Positions 23,469 through 31,123 of a DNA stretch of 40,836 nucleotides are shown piece after piece. The stretch covers positions 1 through 40,836 of IMG/VR virus record IMGVR_UViG_3300032118_000019. One strand, 5' to 3'. The notes below the pieces were generated by a model. That model searched no databases, was not told the DNA's origin, and saw only the letters and a list, made by a program, of their open reading frames with translations. The translations under genes were made by a program, and so were the position numbers. Every line of letters begins with the position of its first letter. The first letter of the stretch is position 1. This stretch comes from a virus.

Positions 23469-23737
23469 TGGCCACCAAGACGCGCCCGACCGGGCAGGTA
23501 CTCACCGCCGACGCGGATCCCGATGCGGGCGGGATCCGCTTCTATCCGGCCGACGCGGCGGGTGGTGGGGTACCGCGCGTCGTCGTCCACATTCCCGCAC
23601 CGGACGGCTCGACGATCGAAACGCACGACGTACCCATGTCGGCGATCACGTCGCTAAATGGCGCACGAAAGATCGCGCTCCGCGACGCGCTTCGCGACAT
23701 TTACGCCGAGGTGCTGACGCTCAAAGGGTACGCGTGA
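23468..23737 (+). CDS. Hypothetical protein, 89 aa
   Basis: An 89-residue protein coupled by TAATG to the preceding gene. Gly/Asp/Pro-rich at the N-terminus; a central beta pair (GVPRVVVHIPAPDGSTIETH) and a C-terminal helix (GARKIALRDALRDIYAEVLT). No known family. Its stop is followed in frame by a second stop (TGATAG), and those bases begin the TGATANNNT motif of the next gene. Confidence 0.6.
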   Translation: MATKTRPTGQVLTADADPDAGGIRFYPADAAGGGVPRVVVHIPAPDGSTIETHDVPMSAITSLNGARKIALRDALRDIYAEVLTLKGYA

Positions 23738-23743
23738 TAGGGT
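23735..23743 (+). promoter_or_regulatory. TGATAGGGT motif, candidate leaderless -10
   Basis: TAGGGT ends 6 nt before the ATG at 23750. A possible -35, CTGACG, lies 18 bp upstream. Same layout as at 14164, 24121 and 32053. Confidence 0.35.
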
Positions 23744-23749
23744 GAGACG

Positions 23750-24097
23750 ATGAACGGCGCACTCATCGTCATCAAACCCACGGGCTCCGAATCGAGCCCG
23801 AACGTAGCTCAGCCGGTTGCTGACCGCATCGCGACGCTGCCGCAGTCGTCCGCGGGCAATGCGATGCTCTGGGTAGCCGCTCTGGGAGCGGGCTCCACGA
23901 TGGACGTCTGGTTCGCCCCCCTGGGAGACTCGCCTCCCACCTGGTTCAAGCTCACCACTGCCGCGGCGATTTCTCCCGGCGACAAGGCGGCCGTGACGCT
24001 CCCGCTGGGAAGCGTGCCCGCTGGAATGCCGCTTTTTGTGCAGGTCACGACAATCGGAAGCGCCACGCTGGTCTGCGCGGGGCTCACTCGGGCGTGA
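23750..24097 (+). CDS. Hypothetical protein, probable virion protein
   Basis: A 115-residue low-charge protein with beta-like segments (MLWVAALGAGSTMDVWFAPL; PAGMPLFVQVTTIGSATLVC). The composition resembles phage head decoration or fibre-associated proteins. Start chosen for the TANNNT box 6 nt upstream. Unknown family. Confidence 0.6.
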   Translation: MNGALIVIKPTGSESSPNVAQPVADRIATLPQSSAGNAMLWVAALGAGSTMDVWFAPLGDSPPTWFKLTTAAAISPGDKAAVTLPLGSVPAGMPLFVQVTTIGSATLVCAGLTRA

Positions 24098-24100
24098 TGA

Positions 24101-24129
24101 TTGTGCTCGCCCGCATCGTCTGATACCGT
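24101..24129 (+). promoter_or_regulatory. Candidate leaderless promoter
   Basis: TTGTGC (24101-24106) and TACCGT (24124-24129), spaced 17 bp, end 8 nt before the ATG at 24138. There is no Shine-Dalgarno sequence. This is the best-formed example of the recurrent motif. Confidence 0.45.
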
Positions 24130-24137
24130 CGAACGAT

Positions 24138-24440
24138 ATGGCTAAGCTCCCGTTCAGAGTGGCGACGGCAGTGCCGGAGCTAGGACGACTCTCGGATGGG
24201 AAGTTTGCGCGCCTCGTCTCTGCGTCGCCTCCGCAGGTGCTCAACAAGAGCACCGCTGGTGTGCGGATGAACGAAGTGCTTCGCGAGGTCGCGGTGCCCG
24301 ACCGTCTGGTGGGCAAGGGCGCGCCGAAGGATGTCGCGGGACCGAGTGCTGACGCGAAGGCTCCGGTGTACCCGGACGCAATCCCGTGGCCAGCGGCGGG
24401 ACCGAACAATGACGCCAACCGCAAACCGTTCAAGCTGTAG
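24138..24440 (+). CDS. Small protein ending in RKPFK motif
   Basis: A 100-residue protein of unknown function. The N-terminal 60 residues are mixed and slightly basic; the C-terminal 30 are Pro/Ala/Asn-rich and likely disordered, ending in NDANRKPFKL. The next gene also ends in RKPFK, so the motif may be a shared docking tag. Transcribed from the 24101-24129 promoter candidate. Confidence 0.6.
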   Translation: MAKLPFRVATAVPELGRLSDGKFARLVSASPPQVLNKSTAGVRMNEVLREVAVPDRLVGKGAPKDVAGPSADAKAPVYPDAIPWPAAGPNNDANRKPFKL

Positions 24441-24451
24441 GAGGCACGACG

Positions 24452-24802
24452 ATGGCGACAGGCGACGGCAAGACTCAAGGTGACGCAAGCACGAGCCCGT
24501 TCGGCAACGGTGGCGGCAACACGGCTGGAGGCAACATGGCAGGCAACGACTTCGTGACGAACCCCGGTGGCTCAAAGGCTGGCGGAGCAGGAGCAGATTT
24601 CTTGACGAATCCAAGTGGTGCGGGAGCGACGGGTGCGAAGCCGAACATCGCGCAGGCGCCTGAGCAGAAGAAGGGCGAGCCGGTGGACCTGAACAAGCCA
24701 TCCGAGATCCGCGATGGCGGGAGTCTCGTGCCGCTGCTCGACCGCCCCGATGCGGGTGTGGGCTCCATCGGCAACTCGCGCAAGCCCTTCAAGGGGATCT
24801 GA
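24452..24802 (+). CDS. Gly/Asn-rich protein ending in RKPFK motif
   Basis: A 116-residue, largely disordered Gly/Asn/Ala-rich protein with a strong AGGAGG ribosome site. An internal repeat reads NDFVTNPGGSKAGGAGADFL followed by TNPSGAGATGA, and the C-terminus is NSRKPFKGI. The shared ending with the preceding protein and position just upstream of scaffold and capsid genes suggest small virion or assembly proteins. No family is known to me. Confidence 0.6.
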   Translation: MATGDGKTQGDASTSPFGNGGGNTAGGNMAGNDFVTNPGGSKAGGAGADFLTNPSGAGATGAKPNIAQAPEQKKGEPVDLNKPSEIRDGGSLVPLLDRPDAGVGSIGNSRKPFKGI

Positions 24803-24810
24803 GGTAGCTC

Positions 24811-25227
24811 GTGGGGCAGGTATCGATCAACGGGACATTCTCAAGCGGACCTGTGCAGGTCGGCGCGGGATTCCCTCAAGCGATCTACACCACGCCCCTC
24901 GCCACGAGCGTCACGCCCAAGCCGTACAGCGCGGCGTCGGGCGTGATGCAGCGCCGCGTCGCAGTCGCCTCCCCGAGCTTCGTCACGTTGCAAGGTCTCG
25001 GCGCATCCGATGCGGTCGCGCGTTGCGACCTGCTGTACCTTCGCAGCGACGCGCCGCTGATTCTGCGCCTCTCAAATCAAGACCCGCTCAACCCGATGGG
25101 CTCGCCACTCGTGGTTGAAGTCCCCGTGGCAGGGCTGGTCATCATGGAGTTCCCGGCGTCGTCCCCCCTCGTGCTTCTCGAAGCGCAGGGATCTGCGACG
25201 GTGGAGTATGCCGTTTCTGGACAGTAG
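24811..25227 (+). CDS. Beta-rich virion-type protein, 138 aa
   Basis: Starts at GTG 24811 after GAGG. Mostly beta-like with few charges (VSINGTFSSGPVQVGAGFPQ; PLILRLSNQD; VPVAGLVIMEFPASSPLVLL). The pattern of small polar beta proteins between portal and capsid genes suggests a virion surface protein. Function unknown. Confidence 0.6.
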   Translation: MGQVSINGTFSSGPVQVGAGFPQAIYTTPLATSVTPKPYSAASGVMQRRVAVASPSFVTLQGLGASDAVARCDLLYLRSDAPLILRLSNQDPLNPMGSPLVVEVPVAGLVIMEFPASSPLVLLEAQGSATVEYAVSGQ

Positions 25228-25236
25228 GAGATTCAC

Positions 25237-25908
25237 ATGGCCGAGATAATTCAGCAGACGATCAACCGAGCAGACCTCAACACCATCGCGGATGTGCTCC
25301 GCTCGCTCAAGTTCGGCGACATCCTTCGGAGTCTCCCGACCACGATCCGCAGGCGCGCCGCGGCGCTCTCTGCATCTCTCGCCGCGACGGTTCACGCCGT
25401 CAGTGGGCAGGCGGAGAACGCTCGCGCGAACTCCATCCTGTCCGCATACGGTCGCGTCGGTGGCGTGGCTGCTGTGAAGCTCGTCGTCGTTACGTACCCA
25501 CCGACTGCGACGAAGGACGTCGCAATCGCCCCGAACGGCGCAATCGCGACGCTCGCAGCCGATGCGTGGACCGACATGGACGTGTCCTACACGGTGGAGC
25601 CGGGCGATGTGGTCGAGGTGATCGCGAACGTCGTGACCAACACTCTCACGTTGCCAGCGAACATCACGGCGCTCGGGGCGGTCATGCTCATCGAGGCGGA
25701 AGCCACGACGGCGAGCATCACGGGCGTGAAGATCGTGGACGCAGTGGGTACCGCTCCGGCGACGCTCCACGCTGCGCTCAACGCCGCGAAGACCGGCATC
25801 GCATTCCACGCCACCGACGCCGTGACGGTCGCTCGCGTGCGGCTTCTCGTCGCATCGAGTGTTGACGTGAGCGCCTCGCTCGCGGCCACCGATTCGGTCT
25901 ATCTGTAA
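25237..25908 (+). CDS. Probable virion structural protein, 223 aa
   Basis: A 223-residue protein with an N-terminal helical part (LNTIADVLRSLKFGDILRSL, about 14-33) and a long Ala/Val/Thr-rich beta-like remainder. No enzyme motif. Its leader GGAGATTCACATG is identical to that of the gene at 40409. The last residues (SLAATDSVYL) and an earlier ALSASLAATVHAV show weak internal similarity. Structural role inferred from composition and position before the scaffold gene. Confidence 0.6.
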   Translation: MAEIIQQTINRADLNTIADVLRSLKFGDILRSLPTTIRRRAAALSASLAATVHAVSGQAENARANSILSAYGRVGGVAAVKLVVVTYPPTATKDVAIAPNGAIATLAADAWTDMDVSYTVEPGDVVEVIANVVTNTLTLPANITALGAVMLIEAEATTASITGVKIVDAVGTAPATLHAALNAAKTGIAFHATDAVTVARVRLLVASSVDVSASLAATDSVYL

Positions 25909-25939
25909 TCACAACGCTCAACGGGAGTAGAGCAAGAAC

Positions 25940-26776
25940 ATGAGCCTCACCAATTCGCCAGACGCGGGGACGCCCGCAGCCACACCGAGCATCGTTCGTG
26001 GGTCGAACACCGGGGAGTCATTCGCGGCTCCCACGGTGACGGACCCCGCAGCACCGGCCGCGCCTGCGGCGGCGGCACCGGCCGCGCCTGCTCCGGTTGC
26101 CCCTGGAGCGGGTGCGCCTGTTCGGCGTGTTCACACGCTGGACGACGCGGCGCTGAACGACCGCCTCGTGCGCGCCAAGCGCCAGGGGCTCATCGACACG
26201 TTCGGCACCACCGACACGGACGCGATCAAGGCGAAGCTCGCCAAGGCTGACGCGCTCGAAGCGGAAGCTGAAGCGCGCAAGCGCGAGCAGATGAGCGAGG
26301 TCGAACGCCTCAAGCACGACCTCGCGGTGGCGAACCAGACGGCGCAGCGCGCTCGGGCGGAGGTGCACACGGTGCGCGAACGCCAGATGGTGCAGGAGCA
26401 GCAGGGCGTCGTGGAGCGCATCGCGTCTCGACACGTCGCGTCTGCGTACGTTCAGGACGCGGCGTTCCTGTTCGCCAAGCACCTGCGCGACAACGTGCAG
26501 CCCGCGGACCTCGCGCGCTACACGGACAAGGATATCGCGAAGTGGTTCCAGACCTTCGCATCGCGTCGCCCGGCGTTTGCCGCGAGCACGCAGGCGCGTA
26601 CGAAGGTGCGTGCGCCGGTGGGCTCACCTGCACCGGCTCCGCGGCCCAACGCCCCGGCGTCCGCGCTCGTAGCGCCCGCTGGCGGTGGTGGTCGAACGAT
26701 TCGCCCTGGACAGCCCAACAGCATGTCTCGGGAAGAAGCGCGGGCGGAAGCTCGCAAAAACGGTTTCACCTGGTAG
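25940..26776 (+). CDS. Head scaffolding protein
   Basis: A 278-residue protein directly upstream of the major capsid gene. An Ala/Pro-rich disordered N-terminus (about 30-60) is followed by a coiled-coil at about 95-155 (AKADALEAEAEARKREQMSE continuing through VERLKHDLAVANQTAQRARAEV), then a helical region and a basic C-terminus with SREEARAEARKNGFTW. This layout is typical of phage scaffolds, which template the procapsid and leave or are cleaved. No protease domain is present in it. GGGAG precedes the ATG. Confidence 0.8.
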   Translation: MSLTNSPDAGTPAATPSIVRGSNTGESFAAPTVTDPAAPAAPAAAAPAAPAPVAPGAGAPVRRVHTLDDAALNDRLVRAKRQGLIDTFGTTDTDAIKAKLAKADALEAEAEARKREQMSEVERLKHDLAVANQTAQRARAEVHTVRERQMVQEQQGVVERIASRHVASAYVQDAAFLFAKHLRDNVQPADLARYTDKDIAKWFQTFASRRPAFAASTQARTKVRAPVGSPAPAPRPNAPASALVAPAGGGGRTIRPGQPNSMSREEARAEARKNGFTW

Positions 26777-26893
26777 AGAAAACAGTCTCGAACTGAGTCG
26801 CAGCACCACGCTCACGCCAGCGGTTAATCGGCGGGTCACGCGCGGCGACGAGTACGAGAGCACGCAACCCAAGCATTCACGGAGACAACTCAC

Positions 26894-28282
26894 ATGGCTC
26901 TCATTCTCGGCATCCCCCCCGCGGTCATCAACCTCGTTCAGCAAGGGCTTCTGGAGCGCGCGTTCCACGACGGGCTCTATCCCTCACTCCAATTCCGCGC
27001 AGAGGCGATGGTCGAGGAGTGGGCAGCGAACACCGGCACGGAACAGTTCATGTCCCGCCCCGGTCTGCTCGCGCCGATCACCAAGCCGCTCGCGCCCGGC
27101 AATGACCCCATCCCGCAGGCGGTGGCGTACGAGCAGTGGATCGCGACGCTCAACCGCTTCAGCGGAACCATCGACACGCACATGCCGACGTCGGCAACGG
27201 CGAACGCGAACCTGTTCCTGCGCAACATCCACCAACTCGGATTGCAGTCGGGGCAGTCGCTCAACCGCATCCCGCGTAACGCGCTGTTCCAGGCGTATCT
27301 CTCGGGGCAGACGCTCACCACGGTGGCGGGGCTCGCGGGCGACACGTTCGTTCGCGTCGCTGCGCTCAACGGCTTCACCACCGTCGTGCTCGCGAACGTC
27401 ACGGTGCGACCCGCCACGGTGTCCGTTGCGACGCCGCTGCCCATCACCATCACGGGCGTCGCTGGCACCCGCAACGTGATCGGCTTCTCGGCGGACAACC
27501 CCGACGACCTGAACGGTCCCGGCACGCTCTCGCTGGACGCCGCGCTCGGCGCCGGTATCGCGGCGCGAACCCCGGTGCTCTCGTCGGCCAAGCCGCAGGT
27601 CATCCGCTCCGGCGGCGGCACCTCGGTGGACGCCATCGGCGCGGGCGACGTGTTCGCGTTGCAGGACGCGATCAACGCCGTGAACCGGCTGCGGCGCTTC
27701 AACGTGCAGCCGCACGAGGACGGCTACTACCACGCGCACATCTCCCCGGACTCGAACTCCCAGGTGTTCACTGACCCGGCGTTCCAGCGGCTCAACACCG
27801 CTCTGCCGGACCACCACATCTACCACGAGGGTTTCATCGGGACGATTGCGGGCATCATGTTCTTCATGAACACGGAGTCTCCCGACTCGCTCAACTGCGG
27901 TGCGCTCACCGCGACGGGCACGACCGCGCGGTACGCGGAGGACATCGGCGCGGAGGTCATCAACGAGGGCAACGTGCGCGTGGGTCGCATCCTCGTGACC
28001 GGCCGCGGCGCGCTGTACGAGAAGTGGCTGCCGGGCAGCAACTACATCAGCGAGGCGGGCATCACCGGGAAGATGGGCGAGTTCGACGTTGTGAACGCCG
28101 GGCTCACCATCCAGACGGAGCGCATCGACCTCATCCTGCGCGCGCCTCTCAACCGGTTGCAGGACACGGTTGCGGCGACGTGGCAGATCAGCACCGCGTT
28201 CCCGGTGCCGTCTGACGTGACGAGCGGGACTGGACCGGAGCGGTTCAAGCGCGCCATCGTCATCGAACACGCGCTCGGCTGA
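26894..28282 (+). CDS. Major capsid protein (HK97-fold, N4-gp56-like)
   Basis: A 462-residue protein following the scaffold after a 117-nt leader with GGAGA. The segment DGYYHAHISPDSNSQVFTD near 276-294 and YHEGFIGTIAGIMFFMNTES near 311-330 match the P-domain pattern of N4-gp56-type and related HK97-fold capsid proteins. A beta-rich insertion at about 145-205 (VRPATVSVATPLPITITGVA) could be a surface domain. No clear cleavable delta domain is evident at the N-terminus, which is already hydrophobic and helical. It would form the icosahedral shell. Confidence 0.85.
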   Translation: MALILGIPPAVINLVQQGLLERAFHDGLYPSLQFRAEAMVEEWAANTGTEQFMSRPGLLAPITKPLAPGNDPIPQAVAYEQWIATLNRFSGTIDTHMPTSATANANLFLRNIHQLGLQSGQSLNRIPRNALFQAYLSGQTLTTVAGLAGDTFVRVAALNGFTTVVLANVTVRPATVSVATPLPITITGVAGTRNVIGFSADNPDDLNGPGTLSLDAALGAGIAARTPVLSSAKPQVIRSGGGTSVDAIGAGDVFALQDAINAVNRLRRFNVQPHEDGYYHAHISPDSNSQVFTDPAFQRLNTALPDHHIYHEGFIGTIAGIMFFMNTESPDSLNCGALTATGTTARYAEDIGAEVINEGNVRVGRILVTGRGALYEKWLPGSNYISEAGITGKMGEFDVVNAGLTIQTERIDLILRAPLNRLQDTVAATWQISTAFPVPSDVTSGTGPERFKRAIVIEHALG

Positions 28283-28288
28283 GCGGTG

Positions 28289-28322
28289 AGTGACGGGTAG
28301 GGGGAGACTCTTGCCCGTCGCT
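28289..28322 (+). terminator. Hairpin between capsid and decoration genes
   Basis: AGTGACGGG (28289-28297) pairs with CCCGTCGCT (28314-28322) in a 9-bp stem with one U-G pair and a 16-nt loop. No U-tract follows, so it may be an attenuator or mRNA-stability element that raises capsid output over downstream genes, not a full terminator. Confidence 0.4.
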
Positions 28323-28335
28323 TGAAAGGACGAAC

Positions 28336-28860
28336 ATGGCCACCAAATTTCTCATCAACAACGTGACCGCTGGTACGGACGTGCATTACGCGGGATCGTC
28401 GTACGACACCGTGAAAGATGCGGCTGACATCGCGCTGATTGCCAGCGTGGGCGGGAATCTGTTCGCCTCGACGGCGGGGCTTATCGTGGCGGCGGAGATC
28501 GCGACTGGAATCCGCCTTCGTGGCGGCGACCCGGTTGGGATGGAGTTCGTCATGATCGGCGCGGTGGACTTCGCCGCGGCGACTGCTGCGGCCGTTGCTG
28601 CACAGGCGACGGCTGACGCGGCTGTTCCGAAGGCGAGCGTGCAGACCGGCTCCACCGTTCTGGTCGCTGGCGTCAAGAGCATCGCGACGGCGAACATCAC
28701 GGCGGGCAGCGTGGTGATGGCGTTCCCGGCTGGACTCGCTGGTGGAACTCCCGGTTCGCTGACGACCGGGACGGTTGTGGTGGGCGCTCCCGGCTCGTTC
28801 ATCATCACGAGCAGCAACGTGCTTGACACGAGCACCGTGCGCTGGCTGGTCATCGGCTGA
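28336..28860 (+). CDS. Probable capsid decoration protein
   Basis: A 174-residue, Ala/Val/Gly/Thr-rich protein right after the major capsid gene, the usual place of head decoration proteins. A central helical Ala run (about 77-93: AAATAAAVAAQATADAA) separates two beta-like halves; the second (VQTGSTVLVAGVKSIATANI...) looks like a small beta-sandwich. GAAAGGA precedes the ATG. Assignment is from position and composition. Confidence 0.6.
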   Translation: MATKFLINNVTAGTDVHYAGSSYDTVKDAADIALIASVGGNLFASTAGLIVAAEIATGIRLRGGDPVGMEFVMIGAVDFAAATAAAVAAQATADAAVPKASVQTGSTVLVAGVKSIATANITAGSVVMAFPAGLAGGTPGSLTTGTVVVGAPGSFIITSSNVLDTSTVRWLVIG

Positions 28861-28868
28861 GCGTTTCG

Positions 28869-28877
28869 TGATAGGCT
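28869..28877 (+). promoter_or_regulatory. TGATAGGCT motif
   Basis: A copy of the recurring TGATANNNT motif, identical to 32053-32061, lies in the 85-bp gap before the protease gene. Here it is 68 nt upstream of the annotated start, so it would give a message with a leader instead of a leaderless one. Confidence 0.3.
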
Positions 28878-28945
28878 GTGCCTGACCGGCTCCGGCGTTA
28901 CGACGTCGATCCCCCTCCCGTCGCCGCTGGAGTCGGTCATTTCTC

Positions 28946-29698
28946 ATGCCGCCCAAGACTGGTTCCAAGCGCCTCGCGGAAGGTTCAAGTGGGACCGGCG
29001 GGCGTGGCCCCGTTGCGGAGATCCTGGCGATGCAGGATCGACTCGTGAAGCAGGGCTGGAGTCGCAAGAGCGCGGGCGAGGCGGCGGAGTACGCGGTGAC
29101 GGCGCGGAGTAGCGGCGCTGGTGCAAGCGGGGCGGGCGCGATGGGCGAGCCCCTGGTGGCGTGGGCGAACGCCGCGGGACCAGAGGTGCGCGTCCCACAG
29201 GTGGAGCAGACGACCAGCTACACCTGCGGCCCGGCTGCGCTACGGGCCGCTCTGCTCGCGCTCGGGGTGACGGTGAGCGAGGACAAGCTCGCGGCTCTGG
29301 CGCACACGACGGCGGCGGGGGGGACGAGCGCGGACGGACTCGCGGAGGCTGCCGAGGAGCACGGCGTGGAAGCCGATGTGCGGGACGGCTACACGCTGGA
29401 CGAACTCGCGGCGGCTCTCGATGACGGGAGCGTCGCGCTCTGCTGCATTCAAGCGACGAGCGAGGCGGCGGACACGTCGCACTGGGTTGTGCCGGTCGCG
29501 GTGAAGGTGGACTCCATGTCGGTGCGGCTGATGGACCCCTGGGTCGAGAACGCGCATTCGACGGTGACGCTGGACGAGTTCGAGGAGCGGTGGCACTGCC
29601 TGGACGAAGGCGAGGAAGTGGACGGGCTCGTGGTGTTGCTGCGCGGGGCCGCTCCCGCACGTATCGCGCTGACCCTCCCCACGTTGGCGATGGAGTGA
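28946..29698 (+). CDS. C39-like papain-fold cysteine protease in the head gene cluster
   Basis: A 250-residue protein. The peptidase C39-like domain covers about 80-230: PQVEQTTSYTCGPAAL gives the oxyanion Gln (Q88) and nucleophile C94, SHWVVPVAV gives H179 and LMDPW gives D197. All four catalytic positions are present and correctly ordered. The N-terminal 65 residues hold a short basic helical region (AEILAMQDRLVKQGWSRKSA). It follows capsid and decoration genes, and no serine-type prohead protease is found in the window. It could mature the prohead, process another virion protein, or act in the host; family certain enough, role inferred. Confidence 0.75.
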   Translation: MPPKTGSKRLAEGSSGTGGRGPVAEILAMQDRLVKQGWSRKSAGEAAEYAVTARSSGAGASGAGAMGEPLVAWANAAGPEVRVPQVEQTTSYTCGPAALRAALLALGVTVSEDKLAALAHTTAAGGTSADGLAEAAEEHGVEADVRDGYTLDELAAALDDGSVALCCIQATSEAADTSHWVVPVAVKVDSMSVRLMDPWVENAHSTVTLDEFEERWHCLDEGEEVDGLVVLLRGAAPARIALTLPTLAME

Positions 29699-29723
29699 TA
29701 CTGTCCACGACGGAGGTTCCCGA

Positions 29724-30035
29724 ATGGCCAGAAAACAACGACTTGATGACCCGAGCAGCGACCCGTACCTGACGACACCCACGTCGATGCAGGTGGGTGC
29801 CCCCGAACCGGAGGTGCCGCTCATCGACCAGTCGCCGCTCATCGGCGACGCGACGGCGCGAGAGCGGCGCGACATCCACGTGACTCCCCCGAAGCGGTGG
29901 ACGTTGATCGCGGGCGGTGTGTTCACGGTCCACGGGTTCCGCACGACGATGCGCGCGGGCAAGGTGCTTGACGAAGCGAACTTCGACATCCCGTTTCTCA
30001 CGGGGCAGGGCGCACAGCTTCGCGCGGTGGAGTAG
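29724..30035 (+). CDS. Hypothetical head-region protein, 103 aa
   Basis: A 103-residue protein with a good CGGAGG site. The first 55 residues are polar and probably disordered; the last 50 (PPKRWTLIAGGVFTVHGFRT, then AGKVLDEANFDIPFLTGQGA) are beta-like and resemble small phage proteins of the head-tail region. TGATACTGT at 29696-29704 lies upstream. Function unknown. Confidence 0.6.
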   Translation: MARKQRLDDPSSDPYLTTPTSMQVGAPEPEVPLIDQSPLIGDATARERRDIHVTPPKRWTLIAGGVFTVHGFRTTMRAGKVLDEANFDIPFLTGQGAQLRAVE

Positions 30036-30038
30036 CGC

Positions 30039-30227
30039 GTGAACGACTGCGCGAGCCGCCACGACTTCCACGTGGGAGACGACTTCACGGTCGGCTCCCA
30101 CGATGGGTTCGTCGCCGGGCGACCGTGCCCGGTGGCGGGGCTCTCGCTTCTCTTGTTCCTGGCGCAGCATGACGCGGACGTGCGGCGCGGCGTGAGCACG
30201 TTGACGCTCCCGAGTTTGGAGAACTGA
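30039..30227 (+). CDS. Small hypothetical protein, 62 aa
   Basis: Starts at GTG 30039, 3 nt after the previous stop, and ends with a one-base overlap (TGATG) to the next gene. It is rich in His and Asp (DFHVGDDFTVGSHDGFVAGR) with two cysteines and a hydrophobic segment (VAGLSLLLFLAQ). No family recognised; retained because of the tight packing. Confidence 0.5.
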   Translation: MNDCASRHDFHVGDDFTVGSHDGFVAGRPCPVAGLSLLLFLAQHDADVRRGVSTLTLPSLEN

Positions 30228-30631
30228 TGGCGCAGAACAGCTTCACGCAAGAGGAGAAGGTGCGCATTCGGCATCACATGGGCTATCTGAACGTGGACGC
30301 GGTTCAGACGTTCGTGCTCGGCTCTCCCGCGGGAGTCGAGACGCAGTTCATCATCGAGGGTGCGATGAACCGCGTGTTGCCGGAGGCTCTGAGCCTCGTG
30401 CGTAACATGCTCGCGAAATGCGATTCCGTTGAAGCGCAGATGCTCGACAATCAAGAGCTTCTGGCGGTGATGGCAGTGGGGGAGATCAGTGTGCGTCAGG
30501 ACGAGTTCCAGGCGTTGCAGCACCGATACCACTACTGGCGCAACGGGCTTGCTAACGCCCTGGGCTGCTACACGAACTCGTTTGATAAACGGTTCGAGGG
30601 CACCGGGCTCAACGTCTCGGTGAGGCACTGA
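30227..30631 (+). CDS. Probable head-completion/connector protein
   Basis: A 134-residue, mostly helical protein. The start MAQNSFTQEEKVRIRHHMGY resembles small proteins of head-to-tail connector regions that begin with F(T)..E...IR..LGY. No enzymatic motif. It follows capsid genes and precedes neck genes in the expected order. Overlaps the upstream stop by one base (TGATG), and the downstream start likewise. Confidence 0.6.
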   Translation: MAQNSFTQEEKVRIRHHMGYLNVDAVQTFVLGSPAGVETQFIIEGAMNRVLPEALSLVRNMLAKCDSVEAQMLDNQELLAVMAVGEISVRQDEFQALQHRYHYWRNGLANALGCYTNSFDKRFEGTGLNVSVRH

Positions 30632-30858
30632 TGCTGCGCTCCATCCTCGCTGGCGCGGGACTTGGGCTCGTGCTGTTCGGCGCGTGTACGCCTGAGCGCC
30701 CTGCGTGTTCTGCGCAGACGCTTGCGACCATCGAGGTCGCGTACATCAACGAGGCAATCGCGCACTGCACGGGGGAGACCTTCAGCGAGTGCAAGGCGCT
30801 CCCCGGCATTCGCGACAAGTACAGAGTGAAGCGCGCGGAGTGGGAGCGTTGCAAGTGA
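30631..30858 (+). CDS. Small secreted or lipoprotein-like protein
   Basis: A 75-residue protein with an N-terminal signal-like segment (MLRSILAGAGLGLVLFGAC) ending at a Cys in a near-lipobox context (F-G-A-C). Three more cysteines follow (C26, C46, C54 approximately), which could form disulfides. A phage lipoprotein could act in lysis (Rz1-like) or in exclusion of other phages; no partner spanin gene is recognised. Its end overlaps a tiny GTG ORF. Confidence 0.55.
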   Translation: MLRSILAGAGLGLVLFGACTPERPACSAQTLATIEVAYINEAIAHCTGETFSECKALPGIRDKYRVKRAEWERCK

Positions 30859-30932
30859 CCGCGCTGCGCTGGGTGCTCGCGGTATTGCTCGGTGCGCTGG
30901 ACGACTTTCGCGGCATTGGAAGGCGCTCGTGA
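30855..30932 (+). CDS. Tiny coupled ORF, 25 aa
   Basis: GTG 30855 overlaps the preceding stop by GTGA and its own stop overlaps the next GTG/ATG. It encodes VTALRWVLAVLLGALDDFRG followed by IGRRS, with a short hydrophobic stretch. Coupling at both ends is the only support; it may simply transmit ribosomes. Confidence 0.35.
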   Translation: MTALRWVLAVLLGALDDFRGIGRRS

Positions 30933-31123
30933 TGATTCTCGAAGACCTCATCCTGCTCATCTCGAAACTACCCCCCGGCGCGTTCGATGCCTTGGGGCGC
31001 CTGGTGTCCGCGCTGTTCTTGCATGACGACCCCGAGCGCGCGGCGGAGCGAGCCGCGGTGGCCATCGCGAGCGAGGCGACGGCGGACGAAGCGATCCGAA
31101 AGGTGCTGGAGCGACGAACATGA
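30929..31123 (+). CDS. Small helical protein, 64 aa
   Basis: Starts at GTG 30929, or at the ATG directly after it. Residues 1-30 are an amphipathic to hydrophobic helix pair (MILEDLILLISKLPPGAFDA); the rest is Ala/Glu/Arg-rich (DDPERAAERAAVAIASEATA). Similar small proteins of unknown role occur in other tailed phages. Too polar for a holin. The stop overlaps the next ATG (ATGA). Confidence 0.55.
   Translation: MMILEDLILLISKLPPGAFDALGRLVSALFLHDDPERAAERAAVAIASEATADEAIRKVLERRT

Noticed and set aside
29240-30628. Minus-strand frame of 462 codons across protease and connector genes
   Set aside because: It spans several well-supported plus-strand genes and lacks any recognisable domain.
30631-31123. 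Complete lysis cassette
   Set aside because: There is a lipoprotein-like ORF and a tiny hydrophobic ORF, but no endolysin, convincing holin or i-spanin nearby.
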